Shown here: piece after piece, positions 17,767-25,335 of the stretch
How the letters are laid out: each line of letters starts with the position of its first letter
Position numbering within the stretch: the stretch's first letter is position 1
Origin: SCN-69-37 sp044507065
GTDB lineage: Bacteria; Acidobacteriota; Vicinamibacteria; Vicinamibacterales; SCN-69-37
Assembly (NCBI GenBank): GCA_044507065.1
Contig: JBIQJY010000041.1
Coordinates: 1-30,310 of the forward strand
Direction: 5' to 3'
DNA length: 30,310 bases
The notes under the pieces: generated by a model
Databases searched by the model: none
What the model was told of the DNA's origin: nothing
What the model saw: only the letters and a program-made list of their open reading frames with translations
Translations under genes and position numbers: made by a program

Positions 17767-18501
17767 ATGACAACCATCCGCGTACTGGCCGTGCTCGTCG
17801 CGCTCTCGTGGTCCGTCGATGCGTTGGCTCAGGATCCGCCTCCACCCACGCACGAGCAGACGTTCGAGGCCGCGTTCGTCGGTGTGACCGGCAATGCCTC
17901 CAGCACCACATTCGGCCTGGGTGCCGACGTCGTGTCGCGACCCGATTCCTGGCTCATCCGCAACAAGGTGGCGTTCGTTCGAAACGAGTCGAACGACGTC
18001 CTCGTGGCCAATGCGTTCGACTTCACGTCCCGCGGGCAGCACACGCTCACGCCGCGCGTCTCGGTGTTCGGGGAATACGGATTCTTCCGGGATCGCTTCG
18101 CCGGCGTCAGCAGTCGAAACACCGGCACAGGCGGTCTGGCCGTGAAGGTGTTGGATTCGGACGGACAGGTGCTGAATCTGGAGGCCGGTCTCGGTTACGT
18201 CAACGAGTCACGGCTCACCGGCGAGGATATTTCCAGTGCCTCGTACATGGCCGCCACCGGCTACCGGCTGGCGATCACCGAGACCGCCGAGCTCGTCGAT
18301 GACCTGCGGTTGAGCGGCATCTTCGCCGAGAGTGGGAACTGGCGACTCGAGCACACTATCGGGTTGACCACGCGAATTGCGGCGGGACTGTCGTTGAAGG
18401 TGTCGCATGCCGTGCGCTATGCGCATTCGCCGCCGCCGGGTTTCAGGAAGACGGACGCCATCATGTCGGTGGCGCTCGTCGCGCGATTCGCGCAACCGTA
18501 G
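17767..18501 (+). CDS. DUF481-family outer-membrane beta-barrel protein
   Basis: A 244-residue exported protein. The signal peptide is MTTIRVLAVLVALSWSVDALAQ, followed by a Pro-rich linker and alternating amphipathic beta strands (FEAAFVGVTGN, ADVVSRPDSWLIRNKVAFVRNES, RVSVFGEYGFFRDRF) to a C-terminal strand ending MSVALVARFAQP. This matches YdiY/DUF481 proteins, which probably form a salt-stress-associated outer-membrane barrel. I choose ATG 17767, with GAGAG about 10 nt upstream. ATG 17743 is an alternative that adds eight residues and has CATAAC just before it. The protein supports a Gram-negative (diderm) host. Confidence 0.85.
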   Translation: MTTIRVLAVLVALSWSVDALAQDPPPPTHEQTFEAAFVGVTGNASSTTFGLGADVVSRPDSWLIRNKVAFVRNESNDVLVANAFDFTSRGQHTLTPRVSVFGEYGFFRDRFAGVSSRNTGTGGLAVKVLDSDGQVLNLEAGLGYVNESRLTGEDISSASYMAATGYRLAITETAELVDDLRLSGIFAESGNWRLEHTIGLTTRIAAGLSLKVSHAVRYAHSPPPGFRKTDAIMSVALVARFAQP

Positions 18502-18551
18502 GGGGCTTCGCCTGGGCGTTCCGCACACGGACGGACGCGCGTCGGTGATCG

Positions 18552-19100
18552 ATGGCAGACATCTGGACGATCGGCCACTCCAGCCGTCCACTTGATGTGT
18601 TCCTGGATCTGCTGGCCGGGTCGGGCATCGAACAGGTGGCCGACGTCCGGCGATACGCGGGCTCGCGTGCGCATCCGCACTTCAATCCCGCCGCGCTCGA
18701 AGAGTCGCTCGCGCGGCAATCCATCCGGTACACGCCGTTTCCTGAACTGGGGGGACGACGGAAGCCGAAGCCCGACTCCGCCCACACGGTCTGGAGGCAC
18801 ACGGCCTTCCGCGGCTTCGCCGATTACATGGACACGCCCGAGTTCGAGCGCGGGCTCGCAAGGCTGATGCAGCTGGCGGAAATGGCCCCGACCGCCGTCA
18901 TGTGCTCGGAAGCGGTCTGGTGGCGGTGCCACCGGTCGATGATTGCCGACGCTTTGAAAGCGCGCGGCTGGCGTGTGCGTCACATCATGGATCGCGGCCA
19001 GGAAGCCGAGCACCCCTTCACATCGCCGGCCCGCATCGTCGACGGACGACTGCACTATGGGAGCGGCGAGTCCGACGGCGGCGGCCCTACGCAGGCGTGA
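18552..19100 (+). CDS. DUF488 domain-containing protein
   Basis: A 182-residue soluble protein. It begins with the family's IWTIGHSSRPLDVFLDLL and has VADVRRYAGSRAHPHFN and the signature MCSEAVWWRCHR with cysteines C118 and C126. The function of DUF488 is not established; the Cys/Trp/Arg/His cluster suggests a conserved site. The gene's last 14 bases overlap the 3' end of the P450 gene on the opposite strand. Confidence 0.9.
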   Translation: MADIWTIGHSSRPLDVFLDLLAGSGIEQVADVRRYAGSRAHPHFNPAALEESLARQSIRYTPFPELGGRRKPKPDSAHTVWRHTAFRGFADYMDTPEFERGLARLMQLAEMAPTAVMCSEAVWWRCHRSMIADALKARGWRVRHIMDRGQEAEHPFTSPARIVDGRLHYGSGESDGGGPTQA

Positions 19101-20271
19101 GGCGGACAGGCAGCGACGAAAAGCCGCTGGCCGGCGGGTCGGCAAGTGCGGGCGGCGTGTCGGCGACGAGCGCAATCTCGCGCGTGGCGCGCAGCAGTTC
19201 CTCCGTGATGACCCGGAGTTCCATGCGGGCGAGGCCCGCACCGGGGCAGACGTGGATGCCATCACCGTAGAGCAGGTTGTCGTCCCGGTTGCGACCGAGA
19301 CGAAATTCGTCCGGCGCCTCGAACACCCGCGGATCGCGATTGGCTGAGATCCAGTTGATCGTGACGGCGGCGCCGGCCGGCAGCGTCCGCGCGCCGACCT
19401 GGACCTCGCGCGTCGTCACCCGTCGATTCGAGACCAGCGGACCGTGAATCCGGAGTACCTCGTCAATGGCCTCGGGCAGGAGCGACGGCTCCTGTCGCAG
19501 GCGATCCTGCCAGGCGGGGTGGCGCGCCAGGAACTCGGCGATGATGCCCACCGAGGACGCGATGGTGCCAATCTCACCGACGGTCCAGTTGCGGAGGATG
19601 CTGACCATGGTGTCGAGCTCCAGCGGTCGACCGTGCGCTGTCTCGCGCGTGAGGGCGTCTGTGAGGTCCCGGGGCGTATCGGATGGCATTGACCGGCGCG
19701 CATCGATGAGCTGCCGCACCATGAGCGTCAGGTCCGCGGCCGCCGCGTCGAGGGCGGCGCGGTCGCGTGCCAGGATTGCGGCGCGGTTGCGTGCCAGCCA
19801 CGCGATCAGGTCGCGGTGCATGTCGATCGGCCAGCCGAGGTAGGCGCACTGCACGCGCGCGGCGAACGGCAGCGCGAGCGATGCCATCAGGTCCACACGG
19901 CCGGTTGCCACCGCCTCGCGAATCCCGGCCGCGGCAATCTCCCGGCAGGAATCCTCGAACGCCCCGACCAGCGCAGGGGTGAAGTACCGGTCGACAATGT
20001 CCCGGTAGAGCGTGTGCTCGGGCGGATCCATGCCGTTCGGAACGGCGACGCGTGTGGAGACCACACTGCTGAACGTGTTGTGATCGCGGATCACACGGCC
20101 CACGTCCGCATGGCCGAACACGGTCCACTGCGCCGGAGCGCTTCGTGCAACCGGACACCGTTCGCGCATCGCGTCGTAGGCAGCGCGCTGGTCACGATGC
20201 ACATCAGGCGACGCGGGATCCCAGTCGGTTTCGTGTGGCGGGGGCGGCGGAGCAGTCAACTTGTCAGGCAT
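19087..20271 (-). CDS. Cytochrome P450
   Basis: A 394-residue soluble bacterial P450. The haem-ligand loop reads YGDGIHVCPGAG with C342; Tyr replaces the usual Phe. The ExxR motif is EVLR in the K helix, and the I helix reads NWTVGEIGTIASS, where the Thr is present but the usual acidic residue before it is replaced by Gly. It needs electron donors that are not in the immediate neighbourhood. The start ATG 20271 lies 16 bp inside the end of the methyltransferase gene, so the two form a coupled pair on the minus strand. Substrate unknown. Confidence 0.93.
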   Translation of the reverse strand: MPDKLTAPPPPPHETDWDPASPDVHRDQRAAYDAMRERCPVARSAPAQWTVFGHADVGRVIRDHNTFSSVVSTRVAVPNGMDPPEHTLYRDIVDRYFTPALVGAFEDSCREIAAAGIREAVATGRVDLMASLALPFAARVQCAYLGWPIDMHRDLIAWLARNRAAILARDRAALDAAAADLTLMVRQLIDARRSMPSDTPRDLTDALTRETAHGRPLELDTMVSILRNWTVGEIGTIASSVGIIAEFLARHPAWQDRLRQEPSLLPEAIDEVLRIHGPLVSNRRVTTREVQVGARTLPAGAAVTINWISANRDPRVFEAPDEFRLGRNRDDNLLYGDGIHVCPGAGLARMELRVITEELLRATREIALVADTPPALADPPASGFSSLPVRLTPA

Positions 20272-20810
20272 GCATGCCACTTGAGGTAGCGGGGGCCTTC
20301 GGTGATGGCCACCCGGGTGAATCCGGCCGCCCGCAGATCGGCGGCGAGCCGCGCGGGCGGAACCGGCTCGAACGTGCCGCCCAGGTGCACGATGCGCATC
20401 GGCAGGCTCGCCCGCACGTCGCAGCCGATGAAGACGCCGCCCGGGCGAAGCACCCGCGATGATTCGTGCAGCAGCTGTCGCTGCGATGCGGCGCCCCTGA
20501 CGTGATGCAGCATGGTGAAGGCCGCGACGGCGGAGAATCGACTGGATTGAAACGGCAGCCGCGTCGCGTCGCCCCGCACGTGCCTGACGTTCGACATCGG
20601 TGCGGGTGCCGGGCGCCGCATGTCGATGTCCACTGTCGTCACCTGCTGCGCCACGCGCGCGAGCAATGTGGTCGTCACACCTGGGCCGGGGCCGAGTTCG
20701 AGCAGGTCGTCGCCGAGCACCGCGTCGCCGAGGGTCCACCCGAACAGATCGCGCGTCACGACCGCGCGCCAATGGTCCGAGCGACAGTACCAACGGTGCA
20801 GGCGGTTCAT
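20256..20810 (-). CDS. Class I SAM-dependent methyltransferase
   Basis: A 184-residue Rossmann-fold methyltransferase starting MNRLHRWYCRSDHWR. Motif I is LLELGPGPGVTT, motif II is VTTVDIDM, then GDATRLPFQSSRFSAV and the post-motif HESSRVLRPGGVFIGCD. I choose ATG 20810 rather than an upstream TTG because a TATCCT -10 box lies 8 nt before it. The 3' end overlaps the P450 start by 16 bp. It probably methylates a small molecule that the P450 also acts on, which is inference from gene order. Confidence 0.9.
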   Translation of the reverse strand: MNRLHRWYCRSDHWRAVVTRDLFGWTLGDAVLGDDLLELGPGPGVTTTLLARVAQQVTTVDIDMRRPAPAPMSNVRHVRGDATRLPFQSSRFSAVAAFTMLHHVRGAASQRQLLHESSRVLRPGGVFIGCDVRASLPMRIVHLGGTFEPVPPARLAADLRAAGFTRVAITEGPRYLKWHACLTS

Positions 20811-20818
20811 GTACGGCA

Positions 20819-20824
20819 AGGATA
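20819..20824 (-). promoter_or_regulatory. Start-proximal -10 box (TATCCT) of the methyltransferase-P450 pair
   Basis: TATCCT on the minus strand ends 8 nt before the ATG at 20810. There is no clear ribosome binding site between them, as at other genes in this window. Confidence 0.4.
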
Positions 20825-20893
20825 TCGCGTTGGCGCGCCCGTCGCTCTTCGACGACCGCGCGCGGGCAGGGCGTCGCCGTCGCGCTCTCGTGG

Positions 20894-21595
20894 TCAGTGA
20901 CGGGCCAGGCGGAACGCAGCCTCGTGAACGATTGGCGAGTGTCCGCCCGCCATCGCGCCGTGTCGGGATGCGCCGTGCTCGGAGAGCGGCACGCCGCGAT
21001 CGGGCACGAATCCGGCGGCCGCCAGTTCATCGAGCAGTTCCTCCCGCGTCAGGAAGCACTGGGGCTCGCCCGAGAATTCCGTGAAGATGTACGTCTCGCC
21101 GCGAATCGGGCGCGCGTCGGCCGGCAGCGTCGTGCGCGAGAACGTGAAGACGAACAGGCCCGCACCCGGGCGCGCGATGCGCGCGGCTTCCGCGACGGCG
21201 CGGCGGAATTCGCCCGTCGACCGCGTGAGGTTCCAGATGCCGTGGGCGACGATGAGATCGGCCGAACCGTCGGGAACCGGTTGCCGGTCCATCGGGGCAA
21301 GCTGCAGGCGCACGCGCGCTTCCTGCTCGGCGTCGGCCACCCGGCGCGTGGCTGCCTCGATCATCGGGCGCGACAGGTCGGTGCCGAGCACCTGCCAGCC
21401 GAGTTCGGCGAGCGCAACGGCATGGCGCGCCGCGCCGCAGCCAATATCAATGGCCAATCCGCCGGGCGCTCGGATGCACTCCGCAGCCGCGAAACGCACG
21501 AGCGTCTCGTTGGGAGGCGACGCGGCGAAACCCGCGACCGTCGAGGGTGCGCTCCAGGGGGAGTCTGCCAGCGGATCGACCATAGCGGGCATCAT
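20894..21595 (-). CDS. Class I SAM-dependent methyltransferase
   Basis: About 233 residues. SAM-binding motif I is AIDIGCGAARHAVALAELG, followed by VLGTDLSRPMIE, SADLIVAHGIWNLTRS and ARIARPGAGLFVFTFS. Candidate starts are ATG 21595, 21592 and 21583; none has a clear Shine-Dalgarno sequence. The TTGCGC-N2-GCGCAA palindrome at 21619-21632 lies just upstream and might also affect this gene. It is divergent from the cupin gene. Substrate unknown; tellurite- or thiol-methylating relatives exist but cannot be distinguished here. Confidence 0.88.
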   Translation of the reverse strand: MMPAMVDPLADSPWSAPSTVAGFAASPPNETLVRFAAAECIRAPGGLAIDIGCGAARHAVALAELGWQVLGTDLSRPMIEAATRRVADAEQEARVRLQLAPMDRQPVPDGSADLIVAHGIWNLTRSTGEFRRAVAEAARIARPGAGLFVFTFSRTTLPADARPIRGETYIFTEFSGEPQCFLTREELLDELAAAGFVPDRGVPLSEHGASRHGAMAGGHSPIVHEAAFRLARH

Positions 21596-21618
21596 GCCGC
21601 GCCGCCCGGCAGCAAACG

Positions 21619-21632
21619 TTGCGCAAGCGCAA
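21619..21632 (+). promoter_or_regulatory. CRP/FNR-type (NnrR-like) palindrome upstream of the cupin gene
   Basis: TTGCGCAAGCGCAA is a perfect TTGCGC-N2-GCGCAA palindrome, matching the TTGCG-N4-CGCAA form I recall for NnrR-type regulators. A GATGAT at 21655-21660 sits where the -10 box would be if the site were centred at -41.5 from a start at about 21667, the class II activator position. An identical-arm site occurs upstream of the NirK-like gene. Confidence 0.7.
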
Positions 21633-21719
21633 GGATGTTGGCGGCGCAATCCGGGATGATGGACGGGTCGCGCGCCGAGGCCCTGACGGCATTCGCGCCC
21701 GGAAAGACGAGGAATACCG

Positions 21720-22055
21720 ATGCCCGCTGCCCCTGCTGTCCTGACGCCCGCCGAAGCCATGCCGCTGGCCGAACTGATTGCTTTCGCGCCGCAGGGCATT
21801 GCCAGCCGCGTGCTGTCCAGGAACAACGGCGGTTCGGTGACCCTTTTCGCGTTCGATGCCGGGCAGGGCCTGAGCGAGCATTCGTCGCCCTACGACGCCC
21901 TTGTCCAGGTGCTCGAGGGCACGTTCTCGCTGACCATTGGCGGCGTGCTCGTCGCGGCGCGGACCGGCGACATCGTGCGCATGCCCGCCAACGTGCCGCA
22001 CGCGGTCGACGCGGAGGCGCCCTCGCGGATGTTGCTGACCATGCTCAAAGGCTGA
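21720..22055 (+). CDS. Small cupin-domain protein
   Basis: A 111-residue single cupin. Motif 1 reads GLSEHSSPYDALVQVLEG with only one histidine (H54); the second His and the Glu are absent. Motif 2 reads GDIVRMPANVPHAV with H94. The normal three-His/Glu metal site is therefore incomplete and the domain may bind a ligand or an atypical metal. A Shine-Dalgarno GAGGAA lies about 7 nt before ATG 21720. It is preceded by the CRP/FNR-type palindrome and followed after 35 bp by the CRP/FNR regulator, so it probably belongs to that regulon. Confidence 0.9.
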   Translation: MPAAPAVLTPAEAMPLAELIAFAPQGIASRVLSRNNGGSVTLFAFDAGQGLSEHSSPYDALVQVLEGTFSLTIGGVLVAARTGDIVRMPANVPHAVDAEAPSRMLLTMLKG

Positions 22056-22078
22056 GGAAACCGGGCCCCGTCTTCGGG

Positions 22079-22084
22079 TATCGT
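22079..22084 (+). promoter_or_regulatory. Start-proximal -10 box (TATCGT) of the CRP/FNR regulator
   Basis: TATCGT ends 6 nt before the GTG start at 22091 and no ribosome binding site is present. Confidence 0.35.
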
Positions 22085-22090
22085 TCTTGG

Positions 22091-22786
22091 GTGAGTCCAA
22101 GCGACACCCTGCTGGAGTCGCGCCTGTTCGACGGGCTGTCGCCGGTCGAGCGCCGCGTCTGGATGGATGCGGCGCGTTCCCGCTCGTTCGTCCGCGACGA
22201 GACCGTGGCGCGCCAGGGAGAGCCGGCCGACTGGTTCTACCTGGTCGAATCGGGCTTCCTGAAACTGATTCAGTTGAGCGCCGACGGGCGTGAGCTGATT
22301 GTGCGTCTGCTCGGCGCCGGCGAGCCCTTCGGGGGCGTCGTGGCGCTCGACAAGGCCAACTATCCGGTCACGGCCATCGCCGTCGAGCCGACGCGCATGG
22401 TCGGCTGGCACGTGGATGTTGTCAGGCCGCTGCTGCAGCAGTATCCCCAGGTGCGCGCCAACATCATGCGCGAGATGGCGCTCCACATGTCCGAGGCGCT
22501 CACGCGCGTGCGTGAGCTGTCCACCGAACGGGTCGGCCAGCGGCTGGCCCGCACGCTGCTGCGGCTGACGCGGCAGGTGGGACGACCGGTGCCCGGCGGC
22601 ATGCTGCTGGCCCACGCGTTGACCCGGCAGGAACTGGCCGACCTGACGGGTACGACGCTCTTCACGGTCAGCCGCACGTTGTCGCAGTGGACGGCCGACG
22701 GCATCCTCGGCTCGCGCGGCCGCCGCGTCGTCGTGCGCGACCCGGCGCGGCTCGAGGAGATTGCGGCCAGCGACGAGGAGAGCTGA
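22091..22786 (+). CDS. CRP/FNR-family transcriptional regulator (NnrR/DNR-like)
   Basis: A 231-residue regulator. The cyclic-nucleotide-like domain (LFDGLSPVERRVW, DETVARQGEPADWFYLVESGFLKL, LLGAGEPFGGVVAL) is followed by a dimer helix and a C-terminal winged helix (TRQELADLTGTTLFTVSRTLSQW). No cysteine is seen anywhere, so it is not an FNR with an iron-sulfur cluster. In the recognition helix Phe stands where FNR and CRP have Glu (FTVSR against ETISR), which fits a different half-site such as TTGCG. The start is GTG 22091. Palindromic TTGCGC-N2-GCGCAA sites lie upstream of the cupin and the NirK-like gene on either side. Nitrogen-oxide sensing is inferred from context. Confidence 0.92.
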   Translation: MSPSDTLLESRLFDGLSPVERRVWMDAARSRSFVRDETVARQGEPADWFYLVESGFLKLIQLSADGRELIVRLLGAGEPFGGVVALDKANYPVTAIAVEPTRMVGWHVDVVRPLLQQYPQVRANIMREMALHMSEALTRVRELSTERVGQRLARTLLRLTRQVGRPVPGGMLLAHALTRQELADLTGTTLFTVSRTLSQWTADGILGSRGRRVVVRDPARLEEIAASDEES

Positions 22787-22814
22787 CCGGTCCGGATCAT
22801 TCCTCCCGCGTCGC

Positions 22815-22828
22815 TTGCGCGGGCGCAA
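22815..22828 (+). promoter_or_regulatory. CRP/FNR-type (NnrR-like) palindrome upstream of the NirK-like gene
   Basis: TTGCGCGGGCGCAA has the same arms as the site at 21619-21632. It lies 29 bp after the regulator's stop and 80 bp before the NirK-like start. A class II position would put transcription start near 22863, with TTACCG at 22851-22856 as a weak -10 box. Confidence 0.7.
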
Positions 22829-22907
22829 CGATCCGGCACCCCCGGTCCCGTTACCGTGTGATTGACCATCAGGCCTGTCGAGCCAGGGCCTGGTCATGGA
22901 GGTCATC

Positions 22908-24122
22908 ATGCGGGGCACGCGTTCTCATTCTTCTCTTTCTTCCATTCCTTCTTCTTTCAGCTCCCGTCTCGTCCGTTTCTGGTGGATCGCGCCAGTCGTG
23001 CTTGTGGCCATCGGGGTGACCGCCTCGCAACTGGGCGCCGCGCCGTCGGCGTGGAGTCCGGTGTGGGGCACGCCCGAGGCCCGCATCTTCGACGACAGCT
23101 ACGCGGGCGCGCCCGTCGTCGGCGACACGATGACGCGCCTGCCGACCCTCGCGCCGCTCGCAAAAGGGCAGCGCACGCACCATGTGCGTCTCGACATCGT
23201 CGCGTCGGAGATCGAGGTAGCGCCGGGCGTGCGATATGCGGCGTGGACGTTCGGGGGCAGCGTTCCCGGACCCGTCCTGCACGTGCGCGAGGGCGATCGC
23301 GTCGTCTTCACCATGAAGAACCGGAGCGCCGAGCACGTGGCGGTGACCGACCCGGAGGCCGGACAGGCGCCATTTCTCGTCGATTCGGCCACCAACGCGC
23401 TGCAGCGGCCGACGCGTATCGTTGCACCCATGCATCACTCGATCGACTTCCACGCCGGGACGGTGGCGCCCAATGACAAGTGGCGCATGGTGATGCCGGG
23501 GCAGAGCATCACGTTCGAGTGGGTTGCGAACTATCCGGGCGTGTTCCTCTATCACTGCGGTGTGCCGCCCATCCTGCTGCACATGGCGATGGGGCAGTAT
23601 GGCGCCGTTGTCGTGAGTCCGCGTGACGGCTATCCCACTGACGCCGAGGTCGATCGCGAGTACGTCATCCTGCAGTCGGAGTTCTTCCTGACGCCCGGCG
23701 AGGGCGACGAGGCGCTGCACGTCCTCGACTTCGAGCGCGCGGCCGAGAAGCGGCCGACGCACGTGCTGTTCAACGGCCACCAGTCGAGCATGGTCACCAC
23801 GCCGCTGCAGGCGATCGAGGGCGAACGCGTCCGGCTCTACCTGCACAACGTGGGCCCGTCCGATACCTCCAGTTTTCACGTCGTCGGCACGATCTTCGAC
23901 CGCGTGTACTACGAGGGCAATCCCCGCAACGAGTGGTTCGGGATGCAGACGGTGCTGCTCGGCGCGAGCAACGGGGCCGTCGTCGAGTTCATCGCGCCGG
24001 AGCCGGGCGACTACATCATGGTGGACCACGAGTTCGCCGATGCGCAGCTCGGCGCCGTGGGCTACATCAAGGTCGTTGGCAAGGACGGCGCCGCACCGGG
24101 GCTGCCGGCCATGGCGCACTGA
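22908..24122 (+). CDS. NirK-like two-domain copper protein (putative nitrite reductase)
   Basis: A 404-residue exported cupredoxin protein with an N-terminal hydrophobic anchor or signal (about 21-45). Type-2 copper ligands H182, H216 and H374 and the catalytic pair D180 and H324 match NirK (HSIDFHA, YHCG, SFHVVG, VDHEFADAQLGAVG). Type-1 ligands H177, C217 and H225 are present, but the axial position reads Gln (Q230 in HMAMGQYG) instead of Met. It would reduce nitrite to NO, or act as another copper oxidase. The start ATG 22908 is set by GGAGG 5 nt upstream. A CRP/FNR-type site lies 80 bp upstream and a strong hairpin follows. The gene symbol is withheld because of the altered copper site. 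Confidence 0.85.
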   Translation: MRGTRSHSSLSSIPSSFSSRLVRFWWIAPVVLVAIGVTASQLGAAPSAWSPVWGTPEARIFDDSYAGAPVVGDTMTRLPTLAPLAKGQRTHHVRLDIVASEIEVAPGVRYAAWTFGGSVPGPVLHVREGDRVVFTMKNRSAEHVAVTDPEAGQAPFLVDSATNALQRPTRIVAPMHHSIDFHAGTVAPNDKWRMVMPGQSITFEWVANYPGVFLYHCGVPPILLHMAMGQYGAVVVSPRDGYPTDAEVDREYVILQSEFFLTPGEGDEALHVLDFERAAEKRPTHVLFNGHQSSMVTTPLQAIEGERVRLYLHNVGPSDTSSFHVVGTIFDRVYYEGNPRNEWFGMQTVLLGASNGAVVEFIAPEPGDYIMVDHEFADAQLGAVGYIKVVGKDGAAPGLPAMAH

Positions 24123-24163
24123 GCCTCGGCGGCGATCGCGGCCACCCGCGCCCGTCGTGATGG

Positions 24164-24199
24164 CAGGGGCGGACCTCGCGTCCGCCCCTGATTCTTCCT
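24164..24199 (+). terminator. Intrinsic-type terminator after the NirK-like gene
   Basis: CAGGGGCGGAC-CTCGC-GTCCGCCCCTG is a perfect 11-bp stem with a 5-nt loop (24164-24190), followed by the moderately T-rich ATTCTTCCT. It lies 41 bp after the stop codon. Confidence 0.75.
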
Positions 24200-24200
24200 G

Positions 24201-24206
24201 TACACT
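24201..24206 (+). promoter_or_regulatory. Start-proximal -10 box (TACACT) of the aldose epimerase gene
   Basis: TACACT ends 7 nt before ATG 24214, immediately after the upstream terminator, with no ribosome binding site between. Confidence 0.45.
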
Positions 24207-24213
24207 CGCGTCG

Positions 24214-25272
<1,059 letters not shown>

Positions 25273-25281
<9 letters not shown>

Positions 25282-25308
25282 CGTACCTGACGTACCCGAC
25301 GTACCTGT
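25273..25308. repeat. Four tandem 9-bp units (CGTACCTGA)
   Basis: The units are CGTACCTGA, CGTACCTGA, CGTACCCGA and CGTACCTGT, exactly head-to-tail. The first unit contains the galM stop codon. The word closely resembles the CGCACCTGT units at 11967-12002. The array ends just before TAGAAT (25310-25315), a possible -10 box for the SPFH gene. Confidence 0.85.
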
Positions 25309-25335
25309 GTAGAATGCTCTCCACCCGAGGTGCCC

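Noticed and set aside
20600..22090. A 728-codon frame extending upstream of the CRP/FNR regulator
   Set aside because: The upstream part runs antisense to two methyltransferase genes and across the cupin gene in another frame; the regulator domain begins at GTG 22091.
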